From: Brevundimonas subvibrioides
GTDB lineage: Bacteria > Pseudomonadota > Alphaproteobacteria > Caulobacterales > Caulobacteraceae
Reading direction: 5' to 3'
DNA length: 64,000 nucleotides
NCBI RefSeq assembly: GCF_002280785.1
Contig: NZ_NCEQ01000009.1
Coordinates: 35,609-99,608, forward strand
The translations under genes and the position numbers were made by a program. The notes below the pieces were generated by a model. The model was not told where the DNA came from. It did not search any database and saw only the letters and a list, made by a program, of their open reading frames with translations. Each line of letters opens with the position of its first letter. Position 1 is the first letter of the stretch. This document shows, in pieces, positions 36,564-45,275 of this stretch.

Positions 36564-39002
36564 CTAACGCAAGCCGTTTGATCCATAGCCTGACCCTCCA
36601 AAAGTGGCGAGGTTTAGACGGAAGTAGACGCCCCCGGACGGCCCGGTGGGGCTGACGCGGGTGTTGTCGCTGCGATAACCGACCTCGATGCGGAAACAAT
36701 CGTCATCGAACACGACGCCGACTTCCGAGCGGGTGATCAGGTTGCGTTCAAGGTCGGCGATGCCGGCGACGGCCACGCCCCAGTTTCCGGCGATGAATTG
36801 CTGGCCGGCCAGCTGCACGAATTCGTAGTTGCGGTTGAGTGGTCCATCCTGGGGATTGGAGCGGTCGACGATATAGCTGGCGGTCGCCAGGTTGCGACGA
36901 CCCCAACGGCCGTCCACGGCCATCTCGGCGCGGCGGATGTCGCCCGATCCGTCCACCGTCGCATGGCCCCAGCCCCGGATGCGGTCGGACGGCTGGAAAC
37001 TGCCCTGAACCACCCAGTCGGAGGTCTGGGCCGCCAGCCCGGTCGGATCGTAGAGGTTGTTCGGCGCGTCGGGGATCGGGATGCGGAAGTCGTCCTGTTC
37101 GGCGTCGCGCATGCTGCGGCCGACAAACAGGCTGGCGGTCCGGCCCTCGCTCCAGCGCAGCGTGGCGCGCACGCCGGCCGTGACGCGGACCCCGCCCTCC
37201 ATCAGGTCGTAGCCGGGGAAGCGGTCGGTCCGGAACAGGGACGATTCGTCCAGCTCCAGCGTCTGTGCGTCCTCGACCGGGATGCGCGGATCTAGGTCCG
37301 GATCTGTCGAGATCGAAATCTGGCCGAGCGGCTCGACGATGAGATCGGCCCCGTCGCTGAGGCGGCGGATCAGGGGATAGCTGACGTCCAGGCCGATCGT
37401 GGCGCGCTGGCGCGTGATGGTCTCGTCTTCCAGCCCGAGGATCGGCGGCAGGTCGGCGACCGAATAGACATCGACGCGGCCATCGACGAACGGCTCGTAG
37501 CGCACGCCGGCGGGTGAGGTGAAGGACCGGCGCCAGTCCAGCTGACCGGTCACACGCCGGCTGTCGACGCCGGGCAGACCGAGGGTCGAGCCCAACGGAA
37601 TGATCTCGGGCCGCAGGACGGGGCTGCCGAAATAATCGTCGCGATAGAGCGACACTGCGGACCCGCGCAGGCGCAGCCGGCCGCCGAGGACGGCGGCGGC
37701 CGGCTCCCACCGGGCGTCGATCAGGGGCGCGACGAGCGGCAGGGAGCCGTCGGACTCGAACACGTTCAGCGCCGGGGTCACGTCGTTGAACCGGGCGACC
37801 CGTAGGCTCTGGATCGAGAAGGCGGCGACCGACAGATAGGAGCGCGCGGTCTGACGTTCGGCGTAGAGCTGGCTGATCAGGCGGCGCTGGTCGCCGTAGT
37901 AGAGGCCATTGTCCTGATACGGGTCGATGACGTCGTAGCGGTCGAACAGGGTCTTGTCGGAGGTCCGCTCGGCCGTGAAGCCCCAGCGCCAGGGGCCCGC
38001 CGGATCGAACTTGCCGTAGCCGAGGAAATAGCTGCGGCTGGTGCGGTCGCCGAAATCGACGTTGCTCTCGGCCCGCCCGTCGCCGTTCAGGTCGAAGTCG
38101 CCGAAACTCTGGGCATAGGTATAGCCGCCGCGGGCCACGATGGTCCCCTCGGCGAAGCGGCGGCGCCATTGCAGGTTCAGGAACGGCAGCACCCGGGTGT
38201 TGAACTGCGGGCTGATCAGCCAGTCCTCGGACGGCGACACGACTTTCAGATAGGGCGTCTCCACCGACACGCCGCGCCCGTCGTCATAGTTGAAGATCGG
38301 GACCAGGAAGCCTGATGCCCGCTCCACCGTCGGATCGGGATGGGCAAAGAAGGGCGTCCAGAGAACCGGAACCCCGCCGACCTTGAAGACGGCGTTGCGA
38401 TAGAGAACCGCGCGCAGTTCCTCGTCCTGGACCACCTTCTCGGCCTGGATCGAGATGCTGGGCGTCTTCGGATTGCCCTCAGAGTCGCAGATCGGGCAGG
38501 GGGTGAAGAGCGCGTAGTTCAGCTCGTTCACGTTCTCGGAACGCCGCACTGCCGTGGCGGCCATCAGACTGGCGCCGGTGGTCGTGCGCGTGGCGAAGTC
38601 GACGGCGACGCCGGCTCGCAGGTCGGAATCGAGTTCGAGGTGGCTGGCGAAGACGGTGTTTCGTTCGGGATCGACCAATTCCACGTCGCCGTCCGCCGTG
38701 CCGATGCCCTGGGCGATGTCATAGGTGACCGCGCGACCGCGCAGGGTATGCCCCTGGAAACGGGCATAGACCCGATCCCGTTCGCCCGTGGCGCTGATGA
38801 CGTCGCCCTGACGTCCGGCCTGATCGGCTTCGATGTAGATCGCATCCGGCGTCAGGCCGTCCTGAACCACGGCCGGCGGCGGGGTCTGGGCGGGCGCGGT
38901 CTGGGCCATCGCGGGCAGGGGCGCACAGGCCAGCAACGCCGCCCCCGCCAGGACGCGGCCGCGCAGTGCGTTCTTGCGAGAGACGGCGCCTTCAGCCCGC
39001 AT
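36564..39002 (-). CDS. lptD: LPS-assembly protein LptD
   Basis: Outer-membrane translocon inserting lipopolysaccharide, together with LptE. The 812 residues contain a signal peptide (RGRVLAGAALLACAPLPAMAQ), the N-terminal OstA/jellyroll domain (DAIYIEADQAGRQGDVISATG, DGDVELVDPERNTVFASHLELD) and a large beta-barrel with many aromatic-ended strands, ending in RLNLATFGGSGYGSNGLR. A CPICDSEGN segment near 180 supplies the cysteines seen in this family. Start ATG 39002. It lies between lptG and surA in the classic order, so the operon builds and feeds the LPS export line. Confidence 0.95.
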   Translation of the reverse strand: MRAEGAVSRKNALRGRVLAGAALLACAPLPAMAQTAPAQTPPPAVVQDGLTPDAIYIEADQAGRQGDVISATGERDRVYARFQGHTLRGRAVTYDIAQGIGTADGDVELVDPERNTVFASHLELDSDLRAGVAVDFATRTTTGASLMAATAVRRSENVNELNYALFTPCPICDSEGNPKTPSISIQAEKVVQDEELRAVLYRNAVFKVGGVPVLWTPFFAHPDPTVERASGFLVPIFNYDDGRGVSVETPYLKVVSPSEDWLISPQFNTRVLPFLNLQWRRRFAEGTIVARGGYTYAQSFGDFDLNGDGRAESNVDFGDRTSRSYFLGYGKFDPAGPWRWGFTAERTSDKTLFDRYDVIDPYQDNGLYYGDQRRLISQLYAERQTARSYLSVAAFSIQSLRVARFNDVTPALNVFESDGSLPLVAPLIDARWEPAAAVLGGRLRLRGSAVSLYRDDYFGSPVLRPEIIPLGSTLGLPGVDSRRVTGQLDWRRSFTSPAGVRYEPFVDGRVDVYSVADLPPILGLEDETITRQRATIGLDVSYPLIRRLSDGADLIVEPLGQISISTDPDLDPRIPVEDAQTLELDESSLFRTDRFPGYDLMEGGVRVTAGVRATLRWSEGRTASLFVGRSMRDAEQDDFRIPIPDAPNNLYDPTGLAAQTSDWVVQGSFQPSDRIRGWGHATVDGSGDIRRAEMAVDGRWGRRNLATASYIVDRSNPQDGPLNRNYEFVQLAGQQFIAGNWGVAVAGIADLERNLITRSEVGVVFDDDCFRIEVGYRSDNTRVSPTGPSGGVYFRLNLATFGGSGYGSNGLR

Positions 39003-39040
39003 TGATCAACCGTTCCTTCAGGCCCCCGCCGGAGGCCCGC

Positions 39041-40189
39041 TTACCCGTCTTCGGTATAGAACAGCAAGGTGAAGGCAGCGAGCGCTGTCAGGATCGCGGG
39101 CAGCCAGGCAGCCACGAACGGCGGCACCACCTCGGCCGAACCCATGGCGGCTGAGAACTGGCTGAGGAAGAAGAAGGCGAAACCCAGCACCACGGCGGCG
39201 ACCGCCATACGCGCCAGGTCGCCCAGACGCATCAGTCGCAGCGAGAAGGCTGCGGCCAGGATGGTCATCGCGGCGAAGGCGAGGGGCGTGGACAGCAGCG
39301 ACTGGAGCCGGAGCCGATAGGCGGTGGAGGAGAAGCCGGCGTCCTCGATGCGCTGGATCTGGCCGGGCAGGGACCAGAAGGGCGTCGACTGCGGCCGGGC
39401 GAAACGCTCGAACGCCTCTTCGTCCGCGAGCGCCGACGGCAGGTCGAGCGTGGCGTAGCGGACCGCACGCTGGCCGGTCTGGGCCCCGACCGCGTCGAAC
39501 AGCCGCCAGCGGCCGGCGCTGAGGCTGGCGGACGGGGCGTCGATCCTCTCGGTGAACCGGCGCTGTCCCTGCGGATCGGTGGCGTAGATGAAGAAGGTCA
39601 CGTCAAGCAGTCGGGCGTTGGCGCGGTCCTGACGACCGGCGCGGATCACCATCTGGCGCGGGCCGTCGCCCTCGCGCAGCCAGATCGCCTGTTGTTCCTC
39701 CGCACCCAGCACGGACCCCGAGATGCGGGCGCGCTCGCGCTGGAACAGACCGTCGGCCGAGGCGGCCACGGGCCCGATCACGGTCACTGTGAGCACGCCG
39801 AGCACGAGCGCGGCGCCGGCCGCAGGCAGGACAAACCGCCAGGCGGAGACGCCGGCTGCGCGCATGGCGACCAGCTCCGAACGCCGGTTCAGCCCGACGA
39901 AGGCCGCCAGGGTGCCGAACAGGAAGACGAAGGGCAGCAGTTGAACGATCACCGCCGGCGATTTCAACAGCATCAGGCCGAGGATGCGCAGCCCCGAGAG
40001 GTCGGTGTCGGAGCCCAGGCCCCGTGAAATCTCCACGAAGTCGATCAGCATCACCAGGGCGGCGATGACGGCGAGGGCCACGCCCAGCGACCGCGCCAGC
40101 TGGATCAGCACATAGCGTTCGAGCCGTCCGAGGCGGAGGGCGCTCAGGACGTGCCGGGGCGCGTCGGCGAGGGATCCGAAGCCGCTCAT
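39041..40189 (-). CDS. lptG: LPS export permease LptG
   Basis: Inner-membrane half of the LptB2FG ABC extractor. The 382 residues have the YjgP/YjgQ layout: four N-terminal helices (LERYVLIQLARSLGVALAVI, ILGLMLLKSPAVIVQLLPFV...), coupling-helix phrase RRSELVAMRAAGVSAWRF, a periplasmic jellyroll domain (about 130-270), and two C-terminal helices (PLAFAAMTILAAAFSLRL, VVLGFAFFFLSQFSAAMG). The ATG overlaps the lptF stop (ATGA). Confidence 0.95.
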   Translation of the reverse strand: MSGFGSLADAPRHVLSALRLGRLERYVLIQLARSLGVALAVIAALVMLIDFVEISRGLGSDTDLSGLRILGLMLLKSPAVIVQLLPFVFLFGTLAAFVGLNRRSELVAMRAAGVSAWRFVLPAAGAALVLGVLTVTVIGPVAASADGLFQRERARISGSVLGAEEQQAIWLREGDGPRQMVIRAGRQDRANARLLDVTFFIYATDPQGQRRFTERIDAPSASLSAGRWRLFDAVGAQTGQRAVRYATLDLPSALADEEAFERFARPQSTPFWSLPGQIQRIEDAGFSSTAYRLRLQSLLSTPLAFAAMTILAAAFSLRLMRLGDLARMAVAAVVLGFAFFFLSQFSAAMGSAEVVPPFVAAWLPAILTALAAFTLLFYTEDG

Positions 40190-41319
40190 GCGAACCGCGC
40201 CTTCAGCAGGGCCAGGGGCGAGCGGCCTCTCGACCGGCGAGGCTTCAAGGCCCGGAACAGGAGGCGCAGCGCGATGGCGGCGGCTGCGATCGGCAACAGA
40301 TACTGGAACAGGTTCAGCCAGCTGTTCCAGGCGCTTGCGGCGACGACCCCGTAGCCGAAGATCCGCACCAGCAGGAAGGCGGCCGAGGCCTTGGCGATCC
40401 GCGAGCCGTAGCCCGTGCGGCTGAAGGCCCCGCCCATGATGGCGGCCAGGGCCATGGCCATGGCGGTCAGGGCGTAGAGCGGCGAGGACAGGCGGCTGTG
40501 CGCCTCGGCCAGCAGTTCGCCACGGGAACCGCTGTCGCGGATCTGCTCAGGCGTAGGGGTGAAGAGCTGGGTGATCCACAGGTCGGCGGGCTTGTAGCGG
40601 ATGCGCTCGTCGTTGCTGACGTACTGGCTCAACGGAAAGACATAGCCGTCGAAGGAGAAAAAGTTGAGCACGCCATTCGCCCCGTACTGCTGCCAGGATC
40701 CCTGGGTCATCGTCAGGACCGGTTGGCCGTCGACCCGGCCGAAGCGCGCCTCGGACGCGTCCCAGGTCGTCGATTTGTCGCCGTCCTCGATGTAGATGAA
40801 GAGGTTCTTGAGCAGGCCGTTCTGTTCGATCTGCTGGACATAGACGGTCAGGCCGTTGGGACCCTGGACGAAGCGGCCCTCCTCGACCAGCAGGGCGGCG
40901 AGGTCTGTACGGATCTCGAACGCCTGTTCGCGCGAGGTGCGCTGGGCCCAGGGCTGGATCAAGACATTGGTCGTCAGGGCCACGAGAGCCACGGCCAGGG
41001 CCAGGCCGGCCGAGGGCGCGATCATCTGCCAGCGCGACATGCCGCTGGCGTAGGCGGCGGTGAGTTCCTGTTCGCGCTGCAGCCGGGTCAGGGCGATCAG
41101 GGCGCCGACGAACAGGCCGATGGGCAGGATGACGCCGACCAGCTGGGGCACCGCCAGAAGCGTCAGTTTCAGCATGACCCAGACGCTCTGGCCGCGTTCG
41201 ACGATGACCTCGAGCTGGTCGAGGCTCTGGCTCAGGAGGCCGATTCCGACCAGCGAGCCGCAGGCCGCCAGGACGGGCAAACTGATCTGGCGGAAAAGGT
41301 AGCGTTGAATCAGGGTCAT
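40186..41319 (-). CDS. lptF: LPS export permease LptF
   Basis: Partner of LptG in LPS extraction. The 377 residues begin MTLIQRYLFRQISLPVLAA, show LLAVPQLVGVILPIGLFVGA, the coupling phrase REQELTAAYASGMSRWQM, a periplasmic beta domain (NGLTVYVQQIEQNGLLKNLF) and C-terminal helices. Start at ATG 41319 by family alignment; the frame remains open a long way upstream across the antisense of pepA but has no homology. First gene of lptF-lptG-lptD-surA-pdxA-rsmA, divergent from pepA with 141 bp between. Confidence 0.95.
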   Translation of the reverse strand: MTLIQRYLFRQISLPVLAACGSLVGIGLLSQSLDQLEVIVERGQSVWVMLKLTLLAVPQLVGVILPIGLFVGALIALTRLQREQELTAAYASGMSRWQMIAPSAGLALAVALVALTTNVLIQPWAQRTSREQAFEIRTDLAALLVEEGRFVQGPNGLTVYVQQIEQNGLLKNLFIYIEDGDKSTTWDASEARFGRVDGQPVLTMTQGSWQQYGANGVLNFFSFDGYVFPLSQYVSNDERIRYKPADLWITQLFTPTPEQIRDSGSRGELLAEAHSRLSSPLYALTAMAMALAAIMGGAFSRTGYGSRIAKASAAFLLVRIFGYGVVAASAWNSWLNLFQYLLPIAAAAIALRLLFRALKPRRSRGRSPLALLKARFA

Positions 41320-41460
41320 GCGGGCGATGAAATCACCCGGTTGCGGGCGCGGACGTTGGGGCGCATCTAATACACGTCCGGGCGCGCCGCCGACAATGGC
41401 GGGCGTGACCACCCACAGTTCAATGACCGGGAGTCTACCCCGGCCGGAGTATGCGTTTCC

Positions 41461-42933
41461 ATGAAGATCGATTTCGTCGCCGAAGCCGGCGCAGCAGGCG
41501 TTCTCGCCATCCTCGTCCATGACGGTCGCAGCCTGGCCGGGGCGGGCGGCGATCAAGACGCCGCCGCAGGCGGGGCTCTGACCCGGGCGATGTCCGCCAG
41601 CCGCTTCACCGGAGGCGCCAATTCCAGCCTGATCATCGCCGCGCCCACGGGCGTCAAGGCCGACACCATCGTGCTGGTCGGCGCGGGCGAGGCGGGCAAG
41701 TTCGACGACCTGGCGCTCGAGACCGCCGCCGGCGCCGCCTACAACGCGGTGAAGCTGTCGGGCGCAGAGACCCTGACGATCGATCTTGGGCACCTGTCCG
41801 CAGCCGAGGCCGCGCGCGCCGCCTTCGCGGTTCGTCTGGCCGCCTACCGGTTCGACAAGTACAGGACCAAGGAAAAGCCGGACAAGATCCCCTCGATCAA
41901 GACCGTCAACATTCTGACCAAGGACATCGCCGCCGCCAGGGCCGCGCTGGAGCCGCTGAACGCTGTCGCCGACGCCGTCTACTTCTCGCGCGATCTGGTC
42001 GCCGAGCCGGCCAACATCCTCTACCCGGCCGAGTTCGCCCGCCGGGTCAAGGAGCTGGAGCGTTTGGGGCTGAAGGTCGAGATCCTCGGCGAGAAGGAGA
42101 TGGAAGCCCTCGGCATGTATGTCCTGCTGGGCGTGGGTCAGGGCTCGGTTCGCGAGAGCCAGCTGGCCGTCATCCAGTGGAACGGCGGCAAGGCCGGCGA
42201 CGCGCCGATCGCCTTCGTCGGCAAGGGCGTCTGCTTCGACACCGGCGGCATCTCGATCAAGCCGGCCGCCGGCATGGAAGACATGATCTGGGACATGGGC
42301 GGCGCGGCCGCCGTGGCCGGACTGATGCACGCGCTGGCGGGCCGCAAGGCCAGGGTCAATGCCGTCGGCGTCCTGGGTCTGGTCGAGAACATGCCCGACG
42401 GAAACGCCCAGCGCCCGGGCGACATCGTCAAGTCGATGTCGGGCCAGACGGTCGAGGTCATCAACACCGACGCCGAGGGCCGCCTCGTCCTCGCCGACGC
42501 CCTCTGGTACACACAGGACCGCTTCAAGCCGAAGTTCATGGTCGATCTGGCCACGCTGACGGGCGCCATGATCGTCGCCCTGGGCCTCGACTACGCGGGC
42601 GTGTTCTCGAACTCCGACGAACTGGCCGACGCCCTCCTGGCGGCCGGTCCCAAGGTCAACGAGAACGTCTGGCGGATGCCTCTGCCGCCGCAGTACGACA
42701 AGATCATGGACAGCGTGAACGCCGACGTGAAGAACTCGGCCGGTCGCGACGGCGGGTCGATCACGGCCGGCCTGTTCCTGCAGCGCTTCACCAACGGCGT
42801 GCCGTGGGCCCACATCGACATCGCGCCGGTGGCCTGGGTCACCAAGTCCACGCGCACGACCGTTCCCGACGGCCCCGTGGGCTGGGGCGTGCGTCTGCTG
42901 GATCGCATGGTGGCCGACACCTACGAAGGCTGA
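41461..42933 (+). CDS. pepA: leucyl aminopeptidase (M17)
   Basis: Cytosolic hexameric di-zinc aminopeptidase. The 490 residues consist of an N-terminal macro-like domain and the M17 catalytic domain with the metal lysine and aspartate in FVGKGVCFDTGGISIKPAAG (Lys255), the conserved DMIWDMGGAAAV, and the signature NTDAEGRLVLAD (Asn335). The end is VPWAHIDIAPVAW. PepA also acts as a DNA-binding architectural protein in E. coli; whether this one does is unknown. pepA divergent from lptF and followed by holC is a conserved arrangement. Confidence 0.96.
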   Translation: MKIDFVAEAGAAGVLAILVHDGRSLAGAGGDQDAAAGGALTRAMSASRFTGGANSSLIIAAPTGVKADTIVLVGAGEAGKFDDLALETAAGAAYNAVKLSGAETLTIDLGHLSAAEAARAAFAVRLAAYRFDKYRTKEKPDKIPSIKTVNILTKDIAAARAALEPLNAVADAVYFSRDLVAEPANILYPAEFARRVKELERLGLKVEILGEKEMEALGMYVLLGVGQGSVRESQLAVIQWNGGKAGDAPIAFVGKGVCFDTGGISIKPAAGMEDMIWDMGGAAAVAGLMHALAGRKARVNAVGVLGLVENMPDGNAQRPGDIVKSMSGQTVEVINTDAEGRLVLADALWYTQDRFKPKFMVDLATLTGAMIVALGLDYAGVFSNSDELADALLAAGPKVNENVWRMPLPPQYDKIMDSVNADVKNSAGRDGGSITAGLFLQRFTNGVPWAHIDIAPVAWVTKSTRTTVPDGPVGWGVRLLDRMVADTYEG

Positions 42934-42937
42934 TCGG

Positions 42938-43396
42938 GTGAGCGGGACCGGGGAAATCTGGTTCTACCATCTGGAGCGGTCCACGCTGGATCAGGTCCTG
43001 CCTGAACTGCTGGACCGCACCCTTCAACGCGGCTGGCGGGCGCGGGTCCGGGTCGCGGACGCGGATGCACGCCAGGCCATCGACGAACGGCTGTGGACCT
43101 GGCGGGACGAGTCCTTCCTGGCCCACGGCCTGTCGGATCAACCCCATCCCGAGCGCCAGCCCATCCTGCTGACGGCGGGAGACGAGAACCCGAACGGGTC
43201 TCAGGCGCTGTTCATTGTCGATGGTTCAGACATGGACCTCACAGAGGAGTTCGAGCGATGCTTCATCATCTTCGACGGTCGCGACGAGACGGCGCTGCAC
43301 AGGGCGCGGGAACGCTGGAAGGCGTTGAAGGCGCAGGGGGCGAACCTCGCCTACTGGAAGCAGTCGGACGAGGGGCGCTGGGAAAAAGCGGCCTGA
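42938..43396 (+). CDS. holC: DNA polymerase III subunit chi
   Basis: Clamp-loader accessory subunit that bridges the polymerase to single-stranded binding protein. The 152 residues show EIWFYHLERSTLDQVLPELL, the helix LQRGWRARVRVADADARQAI, LWTWRDESFLAHGLSD and RCFIIFDGRDETALHRARER, the normal chi fold. The start is GTG at 42938, 5 bases after pepA. The pepA-holC order is common. Its last 19 bases overlap the presumed start of the next lipoprotein gene. Confidence 0.92.
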   Translation: MSGTGEIWFYHLERSTLDQVLPELLDRTLQRGWRARVRVADADARQAIDERLWTWRDESFLAHGLSDQPHPERQPILLTAGDENPNGSQALFIVDGSDMDLTEEFERCFIIFDGRDETALHRARERWKALKAQGANLAYWKQSDEGRWEKAA

Positions 43397-43716
43397 TCGC
43401 GGCCCTCTTCCTGGCCGCTTGCTCATCGACTCCGTCCGCGATCGGCGAAGCCTCCGGGCCTTCGGTGATCGAGCAGGCCGAGGCGAACCAGCCGGTCGGA
43501 TCGCACATGCCGGACGACGACGCCGACCTCTGCAAGGCCGCCGACTTCCAGTATCTGGTCGGCAAGCACAGGAACGAGATCCCGGTGCCGGTGGAGGTGG
43601 TCAACCGCCGCGTGGTCTGTACGACCTGCCCGGTGACGATGGACTTCTCGCCCCATCGGCTGAACATCTTCTACAACACCCGGACCGAGCTCGTGGAGCA
43701 GGTCCGCTGCGGGTAG
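43378..43716 (+). CDS. I78-like peptidase-inhibitor lipoprotein, probable CTG start
   Basis: A 112-residue protein resembling the Kazal-like I78 inhibitor family: CKAADFQYLVGKHRNEIPVP, a VCTTCPVTMDFSPHRLNIFY core and the terminal EQVRCG. From the CTG at 43378 (or 43393) the sequence GKSGLIAALFLAACSS is a perfect lipoprotein signal with lipobox LAAC, but no ATG, GTG or TTG lies between the holC body and this signal. The first standard in-frame ATG (43507) would discard the signal. An AGGGG stretch lies just upstream of the CTG. Probably a periplasm-facing lipoprotein inhibiting serine peptidases, coupled to holC translation (start inferred). Confidence 0.65.
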   Translation: MGKSGLIAALFLAACSSTPSAIGEASGPSVIEQAEANQPVGSHMPDDDADLCKAADFQYLVGKHRNEIPVPVEVVNRRVVCTTCPVTMDFSPHRLNIFYNTRTELVEQVRCG

Positions 43717-43985
43717 TCGCCGCCCTGATGCTGGGCGGCGCGCTGCTGACGGCATGCGCGCCGACGCCGTCGCCGGCGCCCGAACCGACCAGGCCGCAGC
43801 GTTGCGATGCGGCGGCTGCCCGGTCCCTGATCGGGAGCCATCGCGGCGCGGTCGATTTCGCGGCCGGGGCCGATGTGCGGTTCGTCTGCACGACCTGTTC
43901 GGCGACCGAAGACTATCGCCCCAACCGTCTCAACATCCGCTTCGACGAGGCCACCGGGATCATCCGCAGCGTCGACTGCGGCTGA
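43707..43985 (+). CDS. second I78-like lipoprotein, probable CTG start
   Basis: A 92-residue paralogue of the preceding gene: CDAAAARSLIGSHRGAVDF, FVCTTCSATEDYRPNRLNIRF and RSVDCG match the same positions, including the CTTC pair. Starting at CTG 43707, eight bases after GGAG, it reads RVVAALMLGGALLTACAP, a full lipoprotein signal (lipobox LTAC). The ATG at 43728 gives only MLGGALLTAC, too short a signal without positive charges. It overlaps the end of the first gene by 10 bases. The two genes look like a recent tandem duplication. Confidence 0.65.
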   Translation: MRVVAALMLGGALLTACAPTPSPAPEPTRPQRCDAAAARSLIGSHRGAVDFAAGADVRFVCTTCSATEDYRPNRLNIRFDEATGIIRSVDCG

Positions 43986-44003
43986 TCCCGGCCCCGCCTG
44001 GCG

Positions 44004-45101
44004 CTACCAGCGCCAGGCGTCGTGGATGACCTCGATGATATAGCCGTCGTAGCTGTCGATCAGATAGATCGTGGTGTCGACGGCGACCCACTGGGTTCCC
44101 GGAGGCGGGTAGCCCAGGCCGTAGGTGCGGTAGTCGCTCAGGCTGTAGCGCCAGAAGATCGAGGGCAGGTAGTCGCCCTGATAGTAGCGCTGGCCAAAGT
44201 ATTGCCTCGGCACCGAGTAGTAGCCGTAGTTCGGCGCGAAATAGAAGCCTGAGCGGAAGCCGGTGTAGCCCCGGAAACCGCGATCGTTGCGCCACCAGTC
44301 GTTCGAGCGGCCCCGGTTCCAGTCCCGGCGCCAGTCGTTCTGGTTCCAGCGATTGCTCCAGCCACCGTAGTCGCGACGACCGTTGCGGTCCCCCTGCCAG
44401 TTGCGGCCGCCGTTGTTGCGGTCGCGGTCCCAGCCGCCGTTGTTCTGGCCGTTGTTGCCGTTCCAGCCGCCGTTGCCGCGACCGTCGTTGCCGCGGCCCC
44501 GGCCATCGTTGCCGCGGTTCCAGTCCTGACCGCGTTCGTCGCGGCCCTGGTTGCCGCCGTTCCAGCCGCCATTGTTGTCGCGACCGCGTCCGTCGTTGCC
44601 GCGGTTCCAGTCCTGGCCGTCGTTGCCGCGCCCGCGTCCGCCGCGATCCTGACCCGGAGTGGGGGCGGGAGGCGTCACCACCGGTGGATTGTCGCGGTTC
44701 CAGCGGCCGGGACCATTGCCGGTTTCGGTGTCGCCGCCACGGTTCCAGCCGCCGCCATTGCCGCCGTCCCGGCCCCCCCGATCGCCGCCGCGATCACCGC
44801 CGCCGCCCCGGCCGCCGCCCCGGTCACCGCCGCCATTGTCACCACCACGATCACCGCCGCCGCGTCCGCCGCGGTCTCCACCGCCGCCACCGCGACGGTC
44901 CTGGACCTCCTGGACCTGCGGGCGCGATTGCGCGGGCGCGGGAGAGGACTCGTCCGGTTGATAGCGGGCGCCGGCATCGTTGGGAGGGGGTGGCGCGTCG
45001 GCGACGACGATGACGTCGTCCTGGGCCAGAGCCAGTGTCGGCAGGCCCGCCGGAAGGGCCAGGGCGGCCAGGGCCACAAAGGCCGTCAGCATCGATCTCA
45101 T
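44004..45101 (-). CDS. RcnB-like protein with long Arg/Gly/Asn-rich repeat region
   Basis: The 365-residue secreted protein has a signal peptide (RSMLTAFVALAALALPAGLPTLALAQ), a very low-complexity middle (about 70-255) made of RGG, DRGG, GNDGRG and WNRGND repeats, then a C-terminal RcnB-like domain (NDWWRNDRGFRGYTGFRSG, RYYQGDYLPSIFWRYSLSDY, PPPGTQWVAVDTTIYLID, YIIEVIHDAWRW). RcnB is a periplasmic factor in nickel/cobalt homeostasis; proteins of this family with glycine-rich linkers are common in caulobacters and may not bind metal. Start ATG 45101 (the open frame runs on upstream without a signal). The low-complexity part is unusually long. Confidence 0.8.
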   Translation of the reverse strand: MRSMLTAFVALAALALPAGLPTLALAQDDVIVVADAPPPPNDAGARYQPDESSPAPAQSRPQVQEVQDRRGGGGGDRGGRGGGDRGGDNGGGDRGGGRGGGGDRGGDRGGRDGGNGGGWNRGGDTETGNGPGRWNRDNPPVVTPPAPTPGQDRGGRGRGNDGQDWNRGNDGRGRDNNGGWNGGNQGRDERGQDWNRGNDGRGRGNDGRGNGGWNGNNGQNNGGWDRDRNNGGRNWQGDRNGRRDYGGWSNRWNQNDWRRDWNRGRSNDWWRNDRGFRGYTGFRSGFYFAPNYGYYSVPRQYFGQRYYQGDYLPSIFWRYSLSDYRTYGLGYPPPGTQWVAVDTTIYLIDSYDGYIIEVIHDAWRW

Positions 45102-45275
45102 GTCTTGTCTTCCCCGCACGCCGGTTCTCCGGCGGCTCGTGATGACGGTCGTCTTTCGTCCATGAACGGCGGCTGAACGACGGTTCAGGCGCTTCTGACG
45201 GTTCGTGACGGGCTTGCGGCCGAGGTGCGGGCGGCCCAGATCAGATCCCTGATCCACCGCGAAGAGCTTGCCGTC

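Noticed and set aside
41320..42813. Upstream extension of the lptF frame across pepA antisense
   Set aside because: No homology upstream of MTLIQRYLF; lptF starts at 41319 by family length.
44659..45079. Opposite-strand Pro/Arg-rich or Thr/Ala-rich frames across the glycine repeat region
   Set aside because: Artefacts of a GC-rich repetitive coding region; only the RcnB-like frame has a signal peptide and a folded domain.
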